18,770 nt of DNA, taken from NCBI GenBank assembly GCA_023666975.1, contig JAMPAW010000006.1, forward strand, positions 1 to 18,770, in the 5' to 3' direction. Below are positions 6,779 to 15,506 of this stretch, piece by piece (position 1 is the stretch's first letter; every line of letters begins with the position of its first letter). Origin of the DNA: Clostridium sp. GTDB lineage: Bacteria > Bacillota_A > Clostridia > Lachnospirales > Lachnospiraceae. The translations under genes were made by a program, and so were the position numbers. Under the pieces are notes generated by a model. That model was not told the origin of the DNA and searched no databases. It worked only from the letters and a program-made list of their open reading frames with translations.

Positions 6779-9427
6779 TTGGCCGGTAATAGTAATCAAA
6801 CGAAGATAAATATGTCAAACAATAGAAAATCGGGGACAGCTTCACAAGGTGGGAGACAAGGGACAGCGGGAAGGAAAAATTCCGCAAAGGCGGCAGAGAG
6901 AAAACGTGTGTCTGAGCCGGAAGCAGAGGAGACATCTTACTCTGCGGAAATCGCAGTGTGGATTATTTGTGCAGTGATGCTGATCATTGAGCTGGGGAAT
7001 TTTGGGTTATGTGGTTTTATTAATTATATCAGCCGCTTCTTTTTCGGCGTGTTTGGCGTAATGGAATATATACTGCCGCTTTTGGTGATGTTTCTTGCCT
7101 TCTTTTTACATATCAATGAGTATAAGAAACGGGCAGTACAAAAGGCGGTATTTAGTTCCCTTGTTTTTCTCTGTCTTGGCATGATTGCACAAATGGCAGC
7201 GGGAATTGCCGACAAATATGAATTTCTCAGGCTGTTTTCAGAAGGGTTTGATGATAAGACAGGAGGCGGGGTGCTTTGCGGTTCAATGGCATACCTTCTG
7301 CATATGGCTGTCGGAACAGTAGGAACATATATCATCATTATTCTGGCAATTATTTTATGCGTAGTGCTTCTTGCTGAGATTTCCGTCATTGATTTGTTTA
7401 AAGAGGTTGTTTCCGCAGCAGGTTCGGATAACGAAGATGAGGATATAGAAGATTTTGAGTCGGTCAGGGAGCATTCTTCAAAAAGAGGCAGGAGCCGTAA
7501 GCCGAAGCAGGAAGAAAAACGGGGCGACCAGCAGGTAGTCAGGGAGGATTACCCGCAGGAACAAGATGAAATTTTTTCCCAGCGAAAGAAGAAGTCAATA
7601 TTAGAGCAGAATGTGGTATTGCCTTCCAGTGCGGATAAAGGGATTCTGCGCTCAACGACTGTGGATAAGCTGCCGGAAAATGAGGAGGTACATGAGATTA
7701 CGATGTCTTATGATTTGCCGTTGCCGGGGCAGGGTATGGAAAATATTACGGTTACGGAGATTTCCAAGGAGGAAGTAAAGGAGCAGGCCAAGCGGAAAGT
7801 TAAAAAGCAGATGTCCGATAAAAAGCAGCCTGTGAAAAAAGAGGATAAAGCTTCTGTGGAAGCGGATACGCATGTGGAGATAGAAAACAAGACGGCAGAA
7901 GAGGTGAAAAATGTCGAGGCGAAGGAAGTAGGGGCAAGCGACGCACAATATAGCTTCCCTCCGCTAAATCTGTTAAAAAAGAGCAAAGCCCAGGCTGCGT
8001 CTGGTGAGAGTACAATAAGGCAGAATGCCATTAAGCTGCAGGAAGTGTTAAAGAGCTTTGGCGTTAACGTAACGATGACAAACTATAGCTGTGGACCTTC
8101 GGTCACCCGTTATGAAATGGTGCCGGAGCAGGGCGTAAAGGTGAGTAAAATTACCGGTCTTGCAGATGATATTATGATGAATCTGGCAGCACAGAGTATT
8201 CGTATAGAGGCGCCTATTCCCGGTAAATCGGCTGTGGGTATCGAGATTCCCAACAGCAGCCGCAGTGGCGTGGGTTTTCGCGAACTGATTGACACAGAGA
8301 AATTTATCAAGCACCCGTCGAAAATTGCCTTTGCAGTAGGAATGGATATTGAGGGAAATGTGATTGTGGAGGATATTGCAAAGATGCCTCATCTGCTTAT
8401 TGCAGGAGCAACGGGTTCTGGCAAGTCTGTATGTACGAATACATTGATTATGAGCATATTGTATAAGGCAAGGCCTGATGAAGTGAAGTTAATTCTGGTG
8501 GATCCTAAACAGGTAGAACTGAAAGTATATAACGGTATTCCACATCTGCTGACGCCAGTGGTGACAGACCCCAAAAAAGCAGCAGGAGCACTAAATTGGG
8601 CAGTGGCGGAAATGACGAAACGCTATCAGCTGTTTTCGGAGTGTAATGTCCGTAATATTCAGGGATATAACGCAAAGGCAGAGGAACTTCTTGAATCCGG
8701 GCAAGTGGAGCAGGAAAAGCTCTCCAAAATGCCACAGATTGTGATTATTGTGGACGAATTAGCGGATTTGATGATGGTGGCCAAGGCGGAGGTTGAGGAA
8801 GCGATTGTGCGTTTGGCCCAGCTTGCAAGAGCAGCCGGTATCCATTTGGTTATTGCTACACAGCGGCCTTCGGTAGATGTTGTCACCGGTTTGATTAAGG
8901 CAAATGTGCCGTCGCGTATAGCCCTTTCTGTATCCTCCGGTGTGGATTCCCGGACAATTATTGACAGTGTGGGTGCGGAGAAACTGCTGGGGAATGGAGA
9001 TATGCTGTTTTATCCGACAATGTATCCCAAACCATTGCGGGTGCAGGGGGCGTACATATCTGATGATGAAGTGATAAAAGTGGTAGAATATCTGAAGGCA
9101 CAAAACGGTGAGACGACCTATAGCGAGGAAGTGACAAATCAGATTGTCTCTGCCGGCAGTGAGAATGGCGGCGCAGCAGTGGATAGCGGAGCTTCAGGCG
9201 GGGATAGAGATGAATATTTTGTGCAGGCAGGGAAATTTATTATCGAGAAGGATAAGGCATCTATCGGCATGCTGCAGAGAATGTTTAAAATCGGGTTTAA
9301 CCGGGCAGCACGGATTATGGACCAGCTGCACACAGCCGGGGTTGTAGGTCCTGAGGAGGGAACGAAGCCGAGAGAGGTGTTGATGAGTGCAGAGGAATTT
9401 GAAGAGTATGTTGATGAGATTGTATAG
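6779..9427 (+). CDS. ftsK: DNA translocase FtsK/SpoIIIE
   Basis: A membrane-anchored hexameric DNA pump that clears chromosomal DNA through the closing septum; in spore formers the SpoIIIE paralogue fills the forespore. From the TTG at 6779 it is 882 residues. It has a short basic N-terminus, four to five hydrophobic segments at about 56-200, a long charged low-complexity linker (about 210-410), and the RecA-like motor with Walker A GATGSGKS (K549) and Walker [12 protein letters not shown] (D659, E660). The conserved run [20 protein letters not shown] follows the motor core. A C-terminal winged-helix gamma domain ([20 protein letters not shown]) reads DNA polarity sequences. A GTG at 6677 would give 916 residues and an ATG at 6812 would give 871. 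The context does not separate FtsK from SpoIIIE. It begins close behind the tepA-like gene, probably cotranscribed. Confidence 0.93.
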   Translation: MAGNSNQTKINMSNNRKSGTASQGGRQGTAGRKNSAKAAERKRVSEPEAEETSYSAEIAVWIICAVMLIIELGNFGLCGFINYISRFFFGVFGVMEYILPLLVMFLAFFLHINEYKKRAVQKAVFSSLVFLCLGMIAQMAAGIADKYEFLRLFSEGFDDKTGGGVLCGSMAYLLHMAVGTVGTYIIIILAIILCVVLLAEISVIDLFKEVVSAAGSDNEDEDIEDFESVREHSSKRGRSRKPKQEEKRGDQQVVREDYPQEQDEIFSQRKKKSILEQNVVLPSSADKGILRSTTVDKLPENEEVHEITMSYDLPLPGQGMENITVTEISKEEVKEQAKRKVKKQMSDKKQPVKKEDKASVEADTHVEIENKTAEEVKNVEAKEVGASDAQYSFPPLNLLKKSKAQAASGESTIRQNAIKLQEVLKSFGVNVTMTNYSCGPSVTRYEMVPEQGVKVSKITGLADDIMMNLAAQSIRIEAPIPGKSAVGIEIPNSSRSGVGFRELIDTEKFIKHPSKIAFAVGMDIEGNVIVEDIAKMPHLLIAGATGSGKSVCTNTLIMSILYKARPDEVKLILVDPKQVELKVYNGIPHLLTPVVTDPKKAAGALNWAVAEMTKRYQLFSECNVRNIQGYNAKAEELLESGQVEQEKLSKMPQIVIIVDELADLMMVAKAEVEEAIVRLAQLARAAGIHLVIATQRPSVDVVTGLIKANVPSRIALSVSSGVDSRTIIDSVGAEKLLGNGDMLFYPTMYPKPLRVQGAYISDDEVIKVVEYLKAQNGETTYSEEVTNQIVSAGSENGGAAVDSGASGGDRDEYFVQAGKFIIEKDKASIGMLQRMFKIGFNRAARIMDQLHTAGVVGPEEGTKPREVLMSAEEFEEYVDEIV

Positions 9428-9476
9428 TCAGCGCAGATAGATAAACAGGGAAAAGGAAGAGTGAGGAGGCAGTTAA

Positions 9477-11144
9477 ATGCAGACAGATATAGAGATTGCA
9501 CAGCAGGCGGAAATGCTACATATAAAGGAGGTCGCAGAAAAGCTTGATATTACTGAGCAGGAATTAGAGCTTTACGGAAAATATAAGGCGAAGCTTTCAA
9601 GCGAATTGATAAAGCGCATGGAAGGAAACCCGGACGGGAAACTTGTGCTGGTGACAGCAATCAATCCAACTCCGGCGGGGGAAGGAAAGACGACCGTTAC
9701 CGTCGGTCTTGGAGATGCCCTGAACCGGCTGGGAAGAAAGACGGCCGTTGCACTTCGTGAGCCTTCTCTCGGTCCCTGCTTCGGAATTAAGGGTGGTGCA
9801 GCAGGCGGCGGATATGCCCAGGTGGTGCCGATGGAGGATTTGAACCTGCATTTTACCGGTGATTTTCATGCGATTACTTCTGCCAATAATTTACTGGCTG
9901 CAATGCTGGATAACCATATCCAGCAGGGAAATGAACTGAATATTGACACCAGGCAGATTGTCTGGAAGCGCTGTCTGGATATGAATGACCGCGTACTCCG
10001 CAATATTGTAGTGGGGCTTGGCAGTAAGCTGGACGGTTATGTAAGGGAAGACCATTTCGTGATTTCCGTGGCATCCGAGATTATGGCGATTCTTTGTCTG
10101 GCAGATGACATGGAGGATTTAAAGGATAAATTAGGAAAAATCATTGTGGCTTACTCTGTGGATGGAAAGCCGGTAACGGCAAAGGATTTAAAGGCGGTTG
10201 GCGCTATGGCAGCGCTGTTAAAGGATGCGCTGAAACCGAATCTCATTCAGACATTGGAGCAGACGCCGGCTTTTGTACATGGCGGGCCTTTTGCCAATAT
10301 TGCACACGGCTGCAACTCTGTGCGGGCGACAAAGCTTGCCCTGAAGCTCTCCGATATTGTGGTGACAGAGGCAGGCTTTGGCGCAGATTTAGGCGCGGAA
10401 AAATTCCTCGATATCAAGTGCCGAAAAGCCGGTCTTACACCGGATGCGGTTGTATTGGTGGCAACTGTGCGTGCTTTAAAATACAATGGCGGTGTGGCGA
10501 AGGCAGATTTAAACAGTGAAAATGTAGAGGCATTAAAGAAGGGAATTGTCAATCTGGAAAAACATATTGAGAACCTACAGCAGTACGGTGTGCCGATTGT
10601 AGTGACCTTAAATCAGTTTATGACCGATTCAGAGGCAGAATTATCCTTTGTGAAAGAATTTGTGGAAGGAAAAGGCTGTGATTTTGCCCTTGCCAGCGTT
10701 TGGGAAAAAGGCGGCGTGGGCGGTCTGGAACTCGCCGAACGGGTCGTAAATGTTTTGGACCATAAAAAAGCAGATTTCAAAATGCTTTATGAAGACGATA
10801 TGTCTCTGGAAAATAAAATTAAGACAATTGCGACCAGAATTTATGGCGCAAACGGCGTAAACTTTACCGCAGCGGCAAAGGGCCAGTTAGAGAGGATTAC
10901 TTCCCTCGGCTATGGAAATCTCCCGGTCTGCATGGCAAAAACACAGTATTCTTTGTCGGACGACCAGACAAAGCTTGGAAGACCGGCAGATTTTGATATC
11001 AGTGTCAGGGAGGCATATGTCAATGCCGGAGCCGGATTTGTAGTTGCCATTACCGGTTCTATTATGACAATGCCGGGGCTTCCAAAGGTTCCGGCGGCAG
11101 AAAATATTGATGTAGTGGACAACCGGATTGTCGGGTTGTTTTAA
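9477..11144 (+). CDS. fhs: Formate-tetrahydrofolate ligase
   Basis: Catalyses ATP-dependent joining of formate to tetrahydrofolate to give 10-formyl-THF, feeding purine synthesis, formyl-Met and, in acetogens, the methyl branch of the Wood-Ljungdahl pathway. The 555 residues match the family length. The P-loop is [11 protein letters not shown] (about 63-73, with K71), followed by the signature [20 protein letters not shown] (93-112) and [27 protein letters not shown] at 9463-9469 lies seven bases before the ATG. folD follows 28 bases later, so the two one-carbon enzymes are almost certainly cotranscribed. No other acetogenesis genes are in the window, so this alone does not show acetogenesis. 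Confidence 0.97.
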   Translation: MQTDIEIAQQAEMLHIKEVAEKLDITEQELELYGKYKAKLSSELIKRMEGNPDGKLVLVTAINPTPAGEGKTTVTVGLGDALNRLGRKTAVALREPSLGPCFGIKGGAAGGGYAQVVPMEDLNLHFTGDFHAITSANNLLAAMLDNHIQQGNELNIDTRQIVWKRCLDMNDRVLRNIVVGLGSKLDGYVREDHFVISVASEIMAILCLADDMEDLKDKLGKIIVAYSVDGKPVTAKDLKAVGAMAALLKDALKPNLIQTLEQTPAFVHGGPFANIAHGCNSVRATKLALKLSDIVVTEAGFGADLGAEKFLDIKCRKAGLTPDAVVLVATVRALKYNGGVAKADLNSENVEALKKGIVNLEKHIENLQQYGVPIVVTLNQFMTDSEAELSFVKEFVEGKGCDFALASVWEKGGVGGLELAERVVNVLDHKKADFKMLYEDDMSLENKIKTIATRIYGANGVNFTAAAKGQLERITSLGYGNLPVCMAKTQYSLSDDQTKLGRPADFDISVREAYVNAGAGFVVAITGSIMTMPGLPKVPAAENIDVVDNRIVGLF

Positions 11145-11172
11145 TACGGTGAACGAAAAAAGGAGGATAAGA

Positions 11173-12021
11173 ATGGCAGATTTAATTGACGGAAAAGTAA
11201 TCAGTAAGCAGATTAAAGATGAGTTAAAGGAAAAGGTAACGGCATTAAAGGCAGAGGGGAAAGAAATCGGCATGGCAGTGATTCAGGTAGGAAATGATCC
11301 TGCGTCCTCTGTGTATGTGGGGAATAAGAAAAAGGCCTGTGAATATATCGGTATCCGTTCCGAAAGCTATGAGCTGCCGGAAGAAACAACGCAGGAAGAA
11401 CTGCTTGCCTTAATTGGCCGATTGAATAAAGACGATAAAATACATGGCATTTTAGTACAGCTTCCGGTTCCGAAGCATATTGACGAAGATACGGTGATTA
11501 AAGCCATTTCCCCGAAAAAAGATGTGGACGGTTTCCACCCGGAAAGTGTAGGCGCATTAAGCATTGGACAGAAGGGCTTTGTCTCCTGTACGCCTGCCGG
11601 CATTATCCAGCTGCTGAAGAGAAGCAATGTTGAGATAGAGGGGAAGGAATGTGTCGTAATCGGCAGAAGCAATATTGTTGGAAAGCCAATGGCGCTTCTT
11701 TTGTTAAGAGAAAACGGAACCGTCACAATTACCCATTCTAAGACAAAGAACCTGAAAGAAGTCTGCAAACGTGCGGATATTTTAGTTGTTGCCATTGGAA
11801 GACCGAAGATGATCGATGCATCCTATGTCAAAGAGGGAGCCGTCGTAATTGATGTGGGAATCCACAGAAATGAGAATAATAAGCTTTGCGGGGATGTGGA
11901 TTTTGAAAGCGTGGAGCCGGTTGCATCTGCCATTACTCCGGTGCCGGGCGGTGTAGGCCCGATGACGATTGCGATGCTGATGAACAACTGCGTGGAAGCG
12001 GCAACCATGTTTGACGAATAA
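11173..12021 (+). CDS. folD: Bifunctional methylene-THF dehydrogenase / methenyl-THF cyclohydrolase
   Basis: Interconverts 5,10-methylene-THF, 5,10-methenyl-THF and 10-formyl-THF in the cytosol, the step next to formate-THF ligase. From the ATG at 11173 it has 282 residues, the usual length. That ATG is six bases after AGGAGG (11161-11166). The longer frame from 11128 would overlap the end of fhs and lacks a site. The catalytic YxxxK pair is Y48-K52, followed by Q96 in ILVQLPVP and D119 in PKKDVDGFHP, equivalent to the E. coli residues as I recall them. The Rossmann nucleotide loop is GRSNIVGKP, and the family end ITPVPGGVGPMTIAML is intact. It completes a formate-to-methylene-THF module with fhs. 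Confidence 0.97.
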   Translation: MADLIDGKVISKQIKDELKEKVTALKAEGKEIGMAVIQVGNDPASSVYVGNKKKACEYIGIRSESYELPEETTQEELLALIGRLNKDDKIHGILVQLPVPKHIDEDTVIKAISPKKDVDGFHPESVGALSIGQKGFVSCTPAGIIQLLKRSNVEIEGKECVVIGRSNIVGKPMALLLLRENGTVTITHSKTKNLKEVCKRADILVVAIGRPKMIDASYVKEGAVVIDVGIHRNENNKLCGDVDFESVEPVASAITPVPGGVGPMTIAMLMNNCVEAATMFDE

Positions 12022-12045
12022 AGAGGAAAAGATTGGAGTCAGAAA

Positions 12046-13386
12046 ATGATTCAGATTTTATTTGTATCCCTTGGCTGCGACAAGAATCTGGTAGACAGTG
12101 AGGTTATGCTTGAACTGTTGCAGGAGAAGGGCTATGCAATTACAAATGAAGAGAAGGAAGCAGATGTAGCAGTGATCAATACCTGTTGCTTTATCCATGA
12201 TGCAAAAGAGGAGAGCATTGAGACGATTATTGAAATGGGGCGGTTAAAGCAGACAGCAAGGTTAAAAGCATTAATGATTACCGGCTGTCTGGCCGAACGC
12301 TATAAGGCAGAGATTCAAAATGAACTGCCGGAGGTGGACGCAGTTCTCGGAACAACCGGTACAGAATCGATTGTGGAAGCCGTGGAGGAAGTTCTTGCCG
12401 GAAAAAGATATGAACATTTTAATGATATTGATTATCTTCCTCCTGCCCATAGCAAAAGGGTGATTACATCGGGAACGCATATGGGGTATCTTAAGATTGC
12501 AGAGGGCTGTGATAAGCATTGCACCTACTGTATTATTCCGCAGGTAAGAGGACGCTTCCGCAGTGTGGCGATGGAAGATTTAATGGCGCAGGCACAATAT
12601 CTTGTCGCAAGCGGAATTTCCGAAATCTGCTTAGTTGCGCAGGAAACTACGCTGTACGGCATGGATTTGTATGGCGAAAAGAAACTTCCGGAGCTGCTTA
12701 GAAAATTATCCGCAATAGAAGGACTGACATGGATCAGGCTGCTTTACTGCTATCCGGAAGAGATTACAGAGGAACTTGTTTTTGAGATAAGGGATAATCC
12801 GAAGGTATGCCACTATATTGACATGCCCCTGCAGCACTGCGAAAATACAATTTTGCGCCGTATGGGAAGAAAGACGACAAAAGAAGAAATCAGAAAAACG
12901 ATTGGCCGTCTGCGAAAAGAGATACCGGATATCGCAATCAGAACCTCGCTGATTACCGGATTTCCGGGAGAAACGGAGGCAGACCACGAAGCGCTGCTCT
13001 CTTTTGTCGATGAAATGGAATTTAACCGTCTGGGGGTATTCACTTATTCCAGGGAAGAGGACACTCCTGCCGCTGATTTTGAAAATCAGGTTCCAGAGGA
13101 AACCAAGGAAAGGCGGAAAAGCGAGATTATGGCTCTTCAGCAGGAGGTATCCTATGATTTGAATGCGGCTATCGTGGGAAAAACATTAAAAGTAATTGTA
13201 GAGGGATACCTTTATAAAGAGCAGATGTATATGTGCCGCTCGTATATGGATGCACCGGAGATTGACGGGTATATCTTTGTGGCATCAGATGAGGAATTGT
13301 TATCGGGAGATTATATTGCCGTGACAATTACGGATTTTAATGAATATGATTTGATAGGAGAAAGAAAGAATGAATTTACCGAATAA
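12046..13386 (+). CDS. rimO: Ribosomal protein S12 methylthiotransferase RimO
   Basis: A radical-SAM enzyme that adds a methylthio group to a conserved aspartate of ribosomal protein S12. The 446 residues show the complete layout. The N-terminal UPF0004 domain has three cluster cysteines (C11 in SLGCDKNLVDSE, C47 in NTCC, C81 in TGCLAERY). The radical-SAM core has CxxxCxxC at C155, C159 and C162, and a C-terminal TRAM-like beta domain covers about 380-446. GCDKNLVDSE points to RimO rather than the related tRNA enzyme MiaB. GGAG at 12035-12038 sets the start, 24 bases after the folD stop. Its end overlaps pgsA by 17 bases, suggesting translational coupling. Confidence 0.95.
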   Translation: MIQILFVSLGCDKNLVDSEVMLELLQEKGYAITNEEKEADVAVINTCCFIHDAKEESIETIIEMGRLKQTARLKALMITGCLAERYKAEIQNELPEVDAVLGTTGTESIVEAVEEVLAGKRYEHFNDIDYLPPAHSKRVITSGTHMGYLKIAEGCDKHCTYCIIPQVRGRFRSVAMEDLMAQAQYLVASGISEICLVAQETTLYGMDLYGEKKLPELLRKLSAIEGLTWIRLLYCYPEEITEELVFEIRDNPKVCHYIDMPLQHCENTILRRMGRKTTKEEIRKTIGRLRKEIPDIAIRTSLITGFPGETEADHEALLSFVDEMEFNRLGVFTYSREEDTPAADFENQVPEETKERRKSEIMALQQEVSYDLNAAIVGKTLKVIVEGYLYKEQMYMCRSYMDAPEIDGYIFVASDEELLSGDYIAVTITDFNEYDLIGERKNEFTE

Positions 13387-13945
13387 ACTTACAATTTTAA
13401 GAACGATTTTGATTCCGTTTTTTTTAGTGGCATTATTATGCGATGGATATTATGGAGGATTTGTTCCCTGCGGGAACTGGATTGCCCTTGTGATTTTTGC
13501 GGCTGCCTCGATAACGGATATGTTGGACGGAAAGATTGCACGAAAATATAATCTGGTGACAAACTTCGGTAAATTTATGGACCCTTTGGCAGATAAGCTG
13601 CTGGTGTCGTCTGCGATGATTGCCTTTGTCGAGCTTGGCAGGATTCCTTGTTGGATTGTTATTGTCATTATTGCCAGAGAATTTATTATCAGTGGCTTTC
13701 GGCTGGTTGCGGCGGATAACGGCATTGTCATTGCCGCAGGTATCTGGGGGAAGGTAAAAACGGCGGAACAGATGGTAATGCTCTGTGTATTGATTGCGGA
13801 CTTCGGAAGTATTTTCCCTGCTGCCGCAACGGGAATTCATCTGTTTGAAAATATTTTAATTTATCTTGCACTTATCCTGACAATCATATCTTTAGTGGAT
13901 TATCTTATTCACAATAGAAATGTTTTGTCAGAGAATACCAAATAA
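13370..13945 (+). CDS. pgsA: CDP-diacylglycerol-glycerol-3-phosphate 3-phosphatidyltransferase
   Basis: An integral membrane CDP-alcohol phosphatidyltransferase that makes phosphatidylglycerol phosphate, the first committed step to phosphatidylglycerol and cardiolipin. The 191 residues include the full metal-binding signature: D50, D53, G54, A57, R58, G67, D71 and D75, in DMLDGKIAR followed by NFGKFMDPLADK. Hydrophobic segments cover most of the rest. The opening MNLPNKLTILRTILIPFF is typical of PgsA. The start overlaps the last 17 bases of rimO, with TAGGAG at 13355-13360 inside rimO. pgsA ends the housekeeping run. In many Firmicutes cinA and recA follow, but here a new operon starts instead. 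Confidence 0.94.
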   Translation: MNLPNKLTILRTILIPFFLVALLCDGYYGGFVPCGNWIALVIFAAASITDMLDGKIARKYNLVTNFGKFMDPLADKLLVSSAMIAFVELGRIPCWIVIVIIAREFIISGFRLVAADNGIVIAAGIWGKVKTAEQMVMLCVLIADFGSIFPAAATGIHLFENILIYLALILTIISLVDYLIHNRNVLSENTK

Positions 13946-13997
13946 TTCTTGTACAGGGATAAGTTTATCTTGAAATCATTTCGCAAAAGTACTAAAA

Positions 13998-14041
13998 TAT
14001 AATTGGCTAAAATTTGGTTTACGGATTGTAAGCCTTATAAT
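13998..14041 (+). promoter_or_regulatory. Promoter region of the decarboxylase operon with a 7-bp dyad
   Basis: Two perfect TATAAT hexamers lie at 13998-14003 and 14036-14041; neither has a convincing -35 box. Between them, GGTTTAC (14016-14022) and GTAAGCC (14028-14034) form an inverted repeat with a five-base spacer. The dyad would lie in the spacer of a promoter using the second TATAAT, with TTGGTT at 14014-14019 as a poor -35. It would lie in the early leader if the first is used. Either place suits a repressor operator. GGAGGG at 14052-14057 then serves the first gene. Confidence 0.45.
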
Positions 14042-14063
14042 AAATATAAATGGAGGGCTAAAA

Positions 14064-15491
14064 ATGAGCAATAAACTTACGTTGTCAGCAAGTGACAGAA
14101 TCACATCTTTACTTGATGACTCTAGTTTTGTTGAAGTTGGGGCTTATGTCACGGCCAGAAATACCGACTTTAACACAATGGACACGGAAACACCAGCTGA
14201 CGGTGTCGTGACAGGCTACGGCACAATCGATGGAAGACTAGTGTATGTATACAGCCAGGACGTCACGGTAATGGGTGGCTCTATCGGTGAAATGCATGCT
14301 GCTAAGATTGCAAAAATCTATGACATGGCATTAAAAATGGGAGCACCGGTTGTCGGTTTGATTGACTGTGCAGGCTTGAGATTACAGGAAGCTGTAGATT
14401 CACTAAATGCATTTGGCAGCATTTATTTAAAGCAGACGCTTGCTTCCGGTGTCATTCCTCAGATTGCCGGCGTTTTCGGTGTATGTGGTGGTGGAAGTAC
14501 CATTATTCCGGCATTGTCGGATATCACTTATATGGTAAGGGATAAGGCAAAATTATTTGTCAACAGTCCGAATGCTCTGGAGGGAAATTATGCGGACAAG
14601 TTGGATACAGCCGGTGCAGAATATCAGGAGGCAAACAGTGCACTGGTAGATGAGGTGTTAGATGATGAGGCACTTGTTCTCGGAAGAATAAGACAGGTAG
14701 TTGCCATGCTTCCGTCTAATAATGACGACGATTCTAATTTTGTGGACTGTGTTGATGATTTAAACAGGGAAATCCCTAATCTGGAAAGTCTTGCAGATGA
14801 TGCGAGAGCGGTTCTTACGCAAATTTCCGACAGCAATGTATTTGTAGAGCTTAAGCGGGAATATGCCAAGGACATGATCATCGGATTTATCAAATTAAAT
14901 GGTACGACGGTTGGCTGTGTTGCCAATCAGGTAAAAGATGGCGGCGATGTGCTCTCTGTTAAGGGTGCATATATTGCGGCAGAGTTTGTGAATTTCCTGG
15001 ACGCATTTAATATTCCGGTACTGAGCCTGACAAATGTAAAGGGTTATAAAGCTACCATTGCAGAGGAGGCAGTGATGGCAAAAGCGGCTGCCAAGCTGAC
15101 TTATGCATTTGCCAATGCAACGGTTCCGAAAGTAAACCTTGTCATCGGTGAGGCTATGGGCAGTGCATATCTGACCATGAATTCCAAAGCGATTGGTGCG
15201 GATATTGAGTATGCGTGGAAGACGGCCCGAATCGGAACGATGGAGCCGGAAGCCGCAGTGAAGGTGATGTATGCGGACGAGATTTCCAAAGACGGTTATG
15301 ACAAGAATAAGGTTGAGGCAATGAAGGCAGAATATACGCAAAAGATGTCTAGCGCAATGGCATCGGCAAAGAGAGGCTATGTCGATGATATCATTGACGG
15401 TGCAGCAACCAGAAAACGCTTGATTGCGGCATTTGAAATGTTATATACAAAGAGGGAAGACAGACCATTAAAAAAGCATGGAGCAGTGTAG
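14064..15491 (+). CDS. Divergent acyl-CoA carboxyltransferase (MmdA / 12S transcarboxylase family)
   Basis: A 475-residue cytosolic carboxyltransferase of the crotonase-fold family that includes methylmalonyl-CoA decarboxylase alpha and the 12S transcarboxylase subunit. Recognisable runs are GVVTGYGTIDGRLVYVYSQD (47-66), GGSIGEMHAAKI (71-82), SGVIPQI (128-134) and the ending AKRGYVDDIIDGAATRKRL. It differs from the canonical family as I recall it. The usual N-terminal 30 or so residues are missing. The oxyanion motif around SGGARIQE reads CAGLRLQE (102-109), GPCAGG reads GVCGGG (139-144), and the second-half RKAYGGAY reads GEAMGSAY (362-369). The substrate is therefore not assignable. GGAGGG lies six bases before the ATG. 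It heads a five-gene operon with Na+-pump subunits, so carboxyl transfer to the biotin carrier at 16492 is likely. Confidence 0.85.
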   Translation: MSNKLTLSASDRITSLLDDSSFVEVGAYVTARNTDFNTMDTETPADGVVTGYGTIDGRLVYVYSQDVTVMGGSIGEMHAAKIAKIYDMALKMGAPVVGLIDCAGLRLQEAVDSLNAFGSIYLKQTLASGVIPQIAGVFGVCGGGSTIIPALSDITYMVRDKAKLFVNSPNALEGNYADKLDTAGAEYQEANSALVDEVLDDEALVLGRIRQVVAMLPSNNDDDSNFVDCVDDLNREIPNLESLADDARAVLTQISDSNVFVELKREYAKDMIIGFIKLNGTTVGCVANQVKDGGDVLSVKGAYIAAEFVNFLDAFNIPVLSLTNVKGYKATIAEEAVMAKAAAKLTYAFANATVPKVNLVIGEAMGSAYLTMNSKAIGADIEYAWKTARIGTMEPEAAVKVMYADEISKDGYDKNKVEAMKAEYTQKMSSAMASAKRGYVDDIIDGAATRKRLIAAFEMLYTKREDRPLKKHGAV

Positions 15492-15506
15492 AGAGGAGAT
15501 AGCCGG

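Noticed and set aside
7652..8392. Several overlapping - strand frames inside ftsK
   Set aside because: They are shadows of the charged linker and motor regions of ftsK, without motifs of their own.
9428..9476. A folate (THF) or purine riboswitch before fhs-folD
   Set aside because: The gap to ftsK is only 49 bases and the fhs-folD gap 28 bases, too short for the known aptamers.
13957..13970. GATA-AGTT-TATC hairpin after pgsA as a terminator
   Set aside because: Four A/T-rich base pairs and no T run; too weak to call, although some terminator between pgsA and the next operon would be expected.
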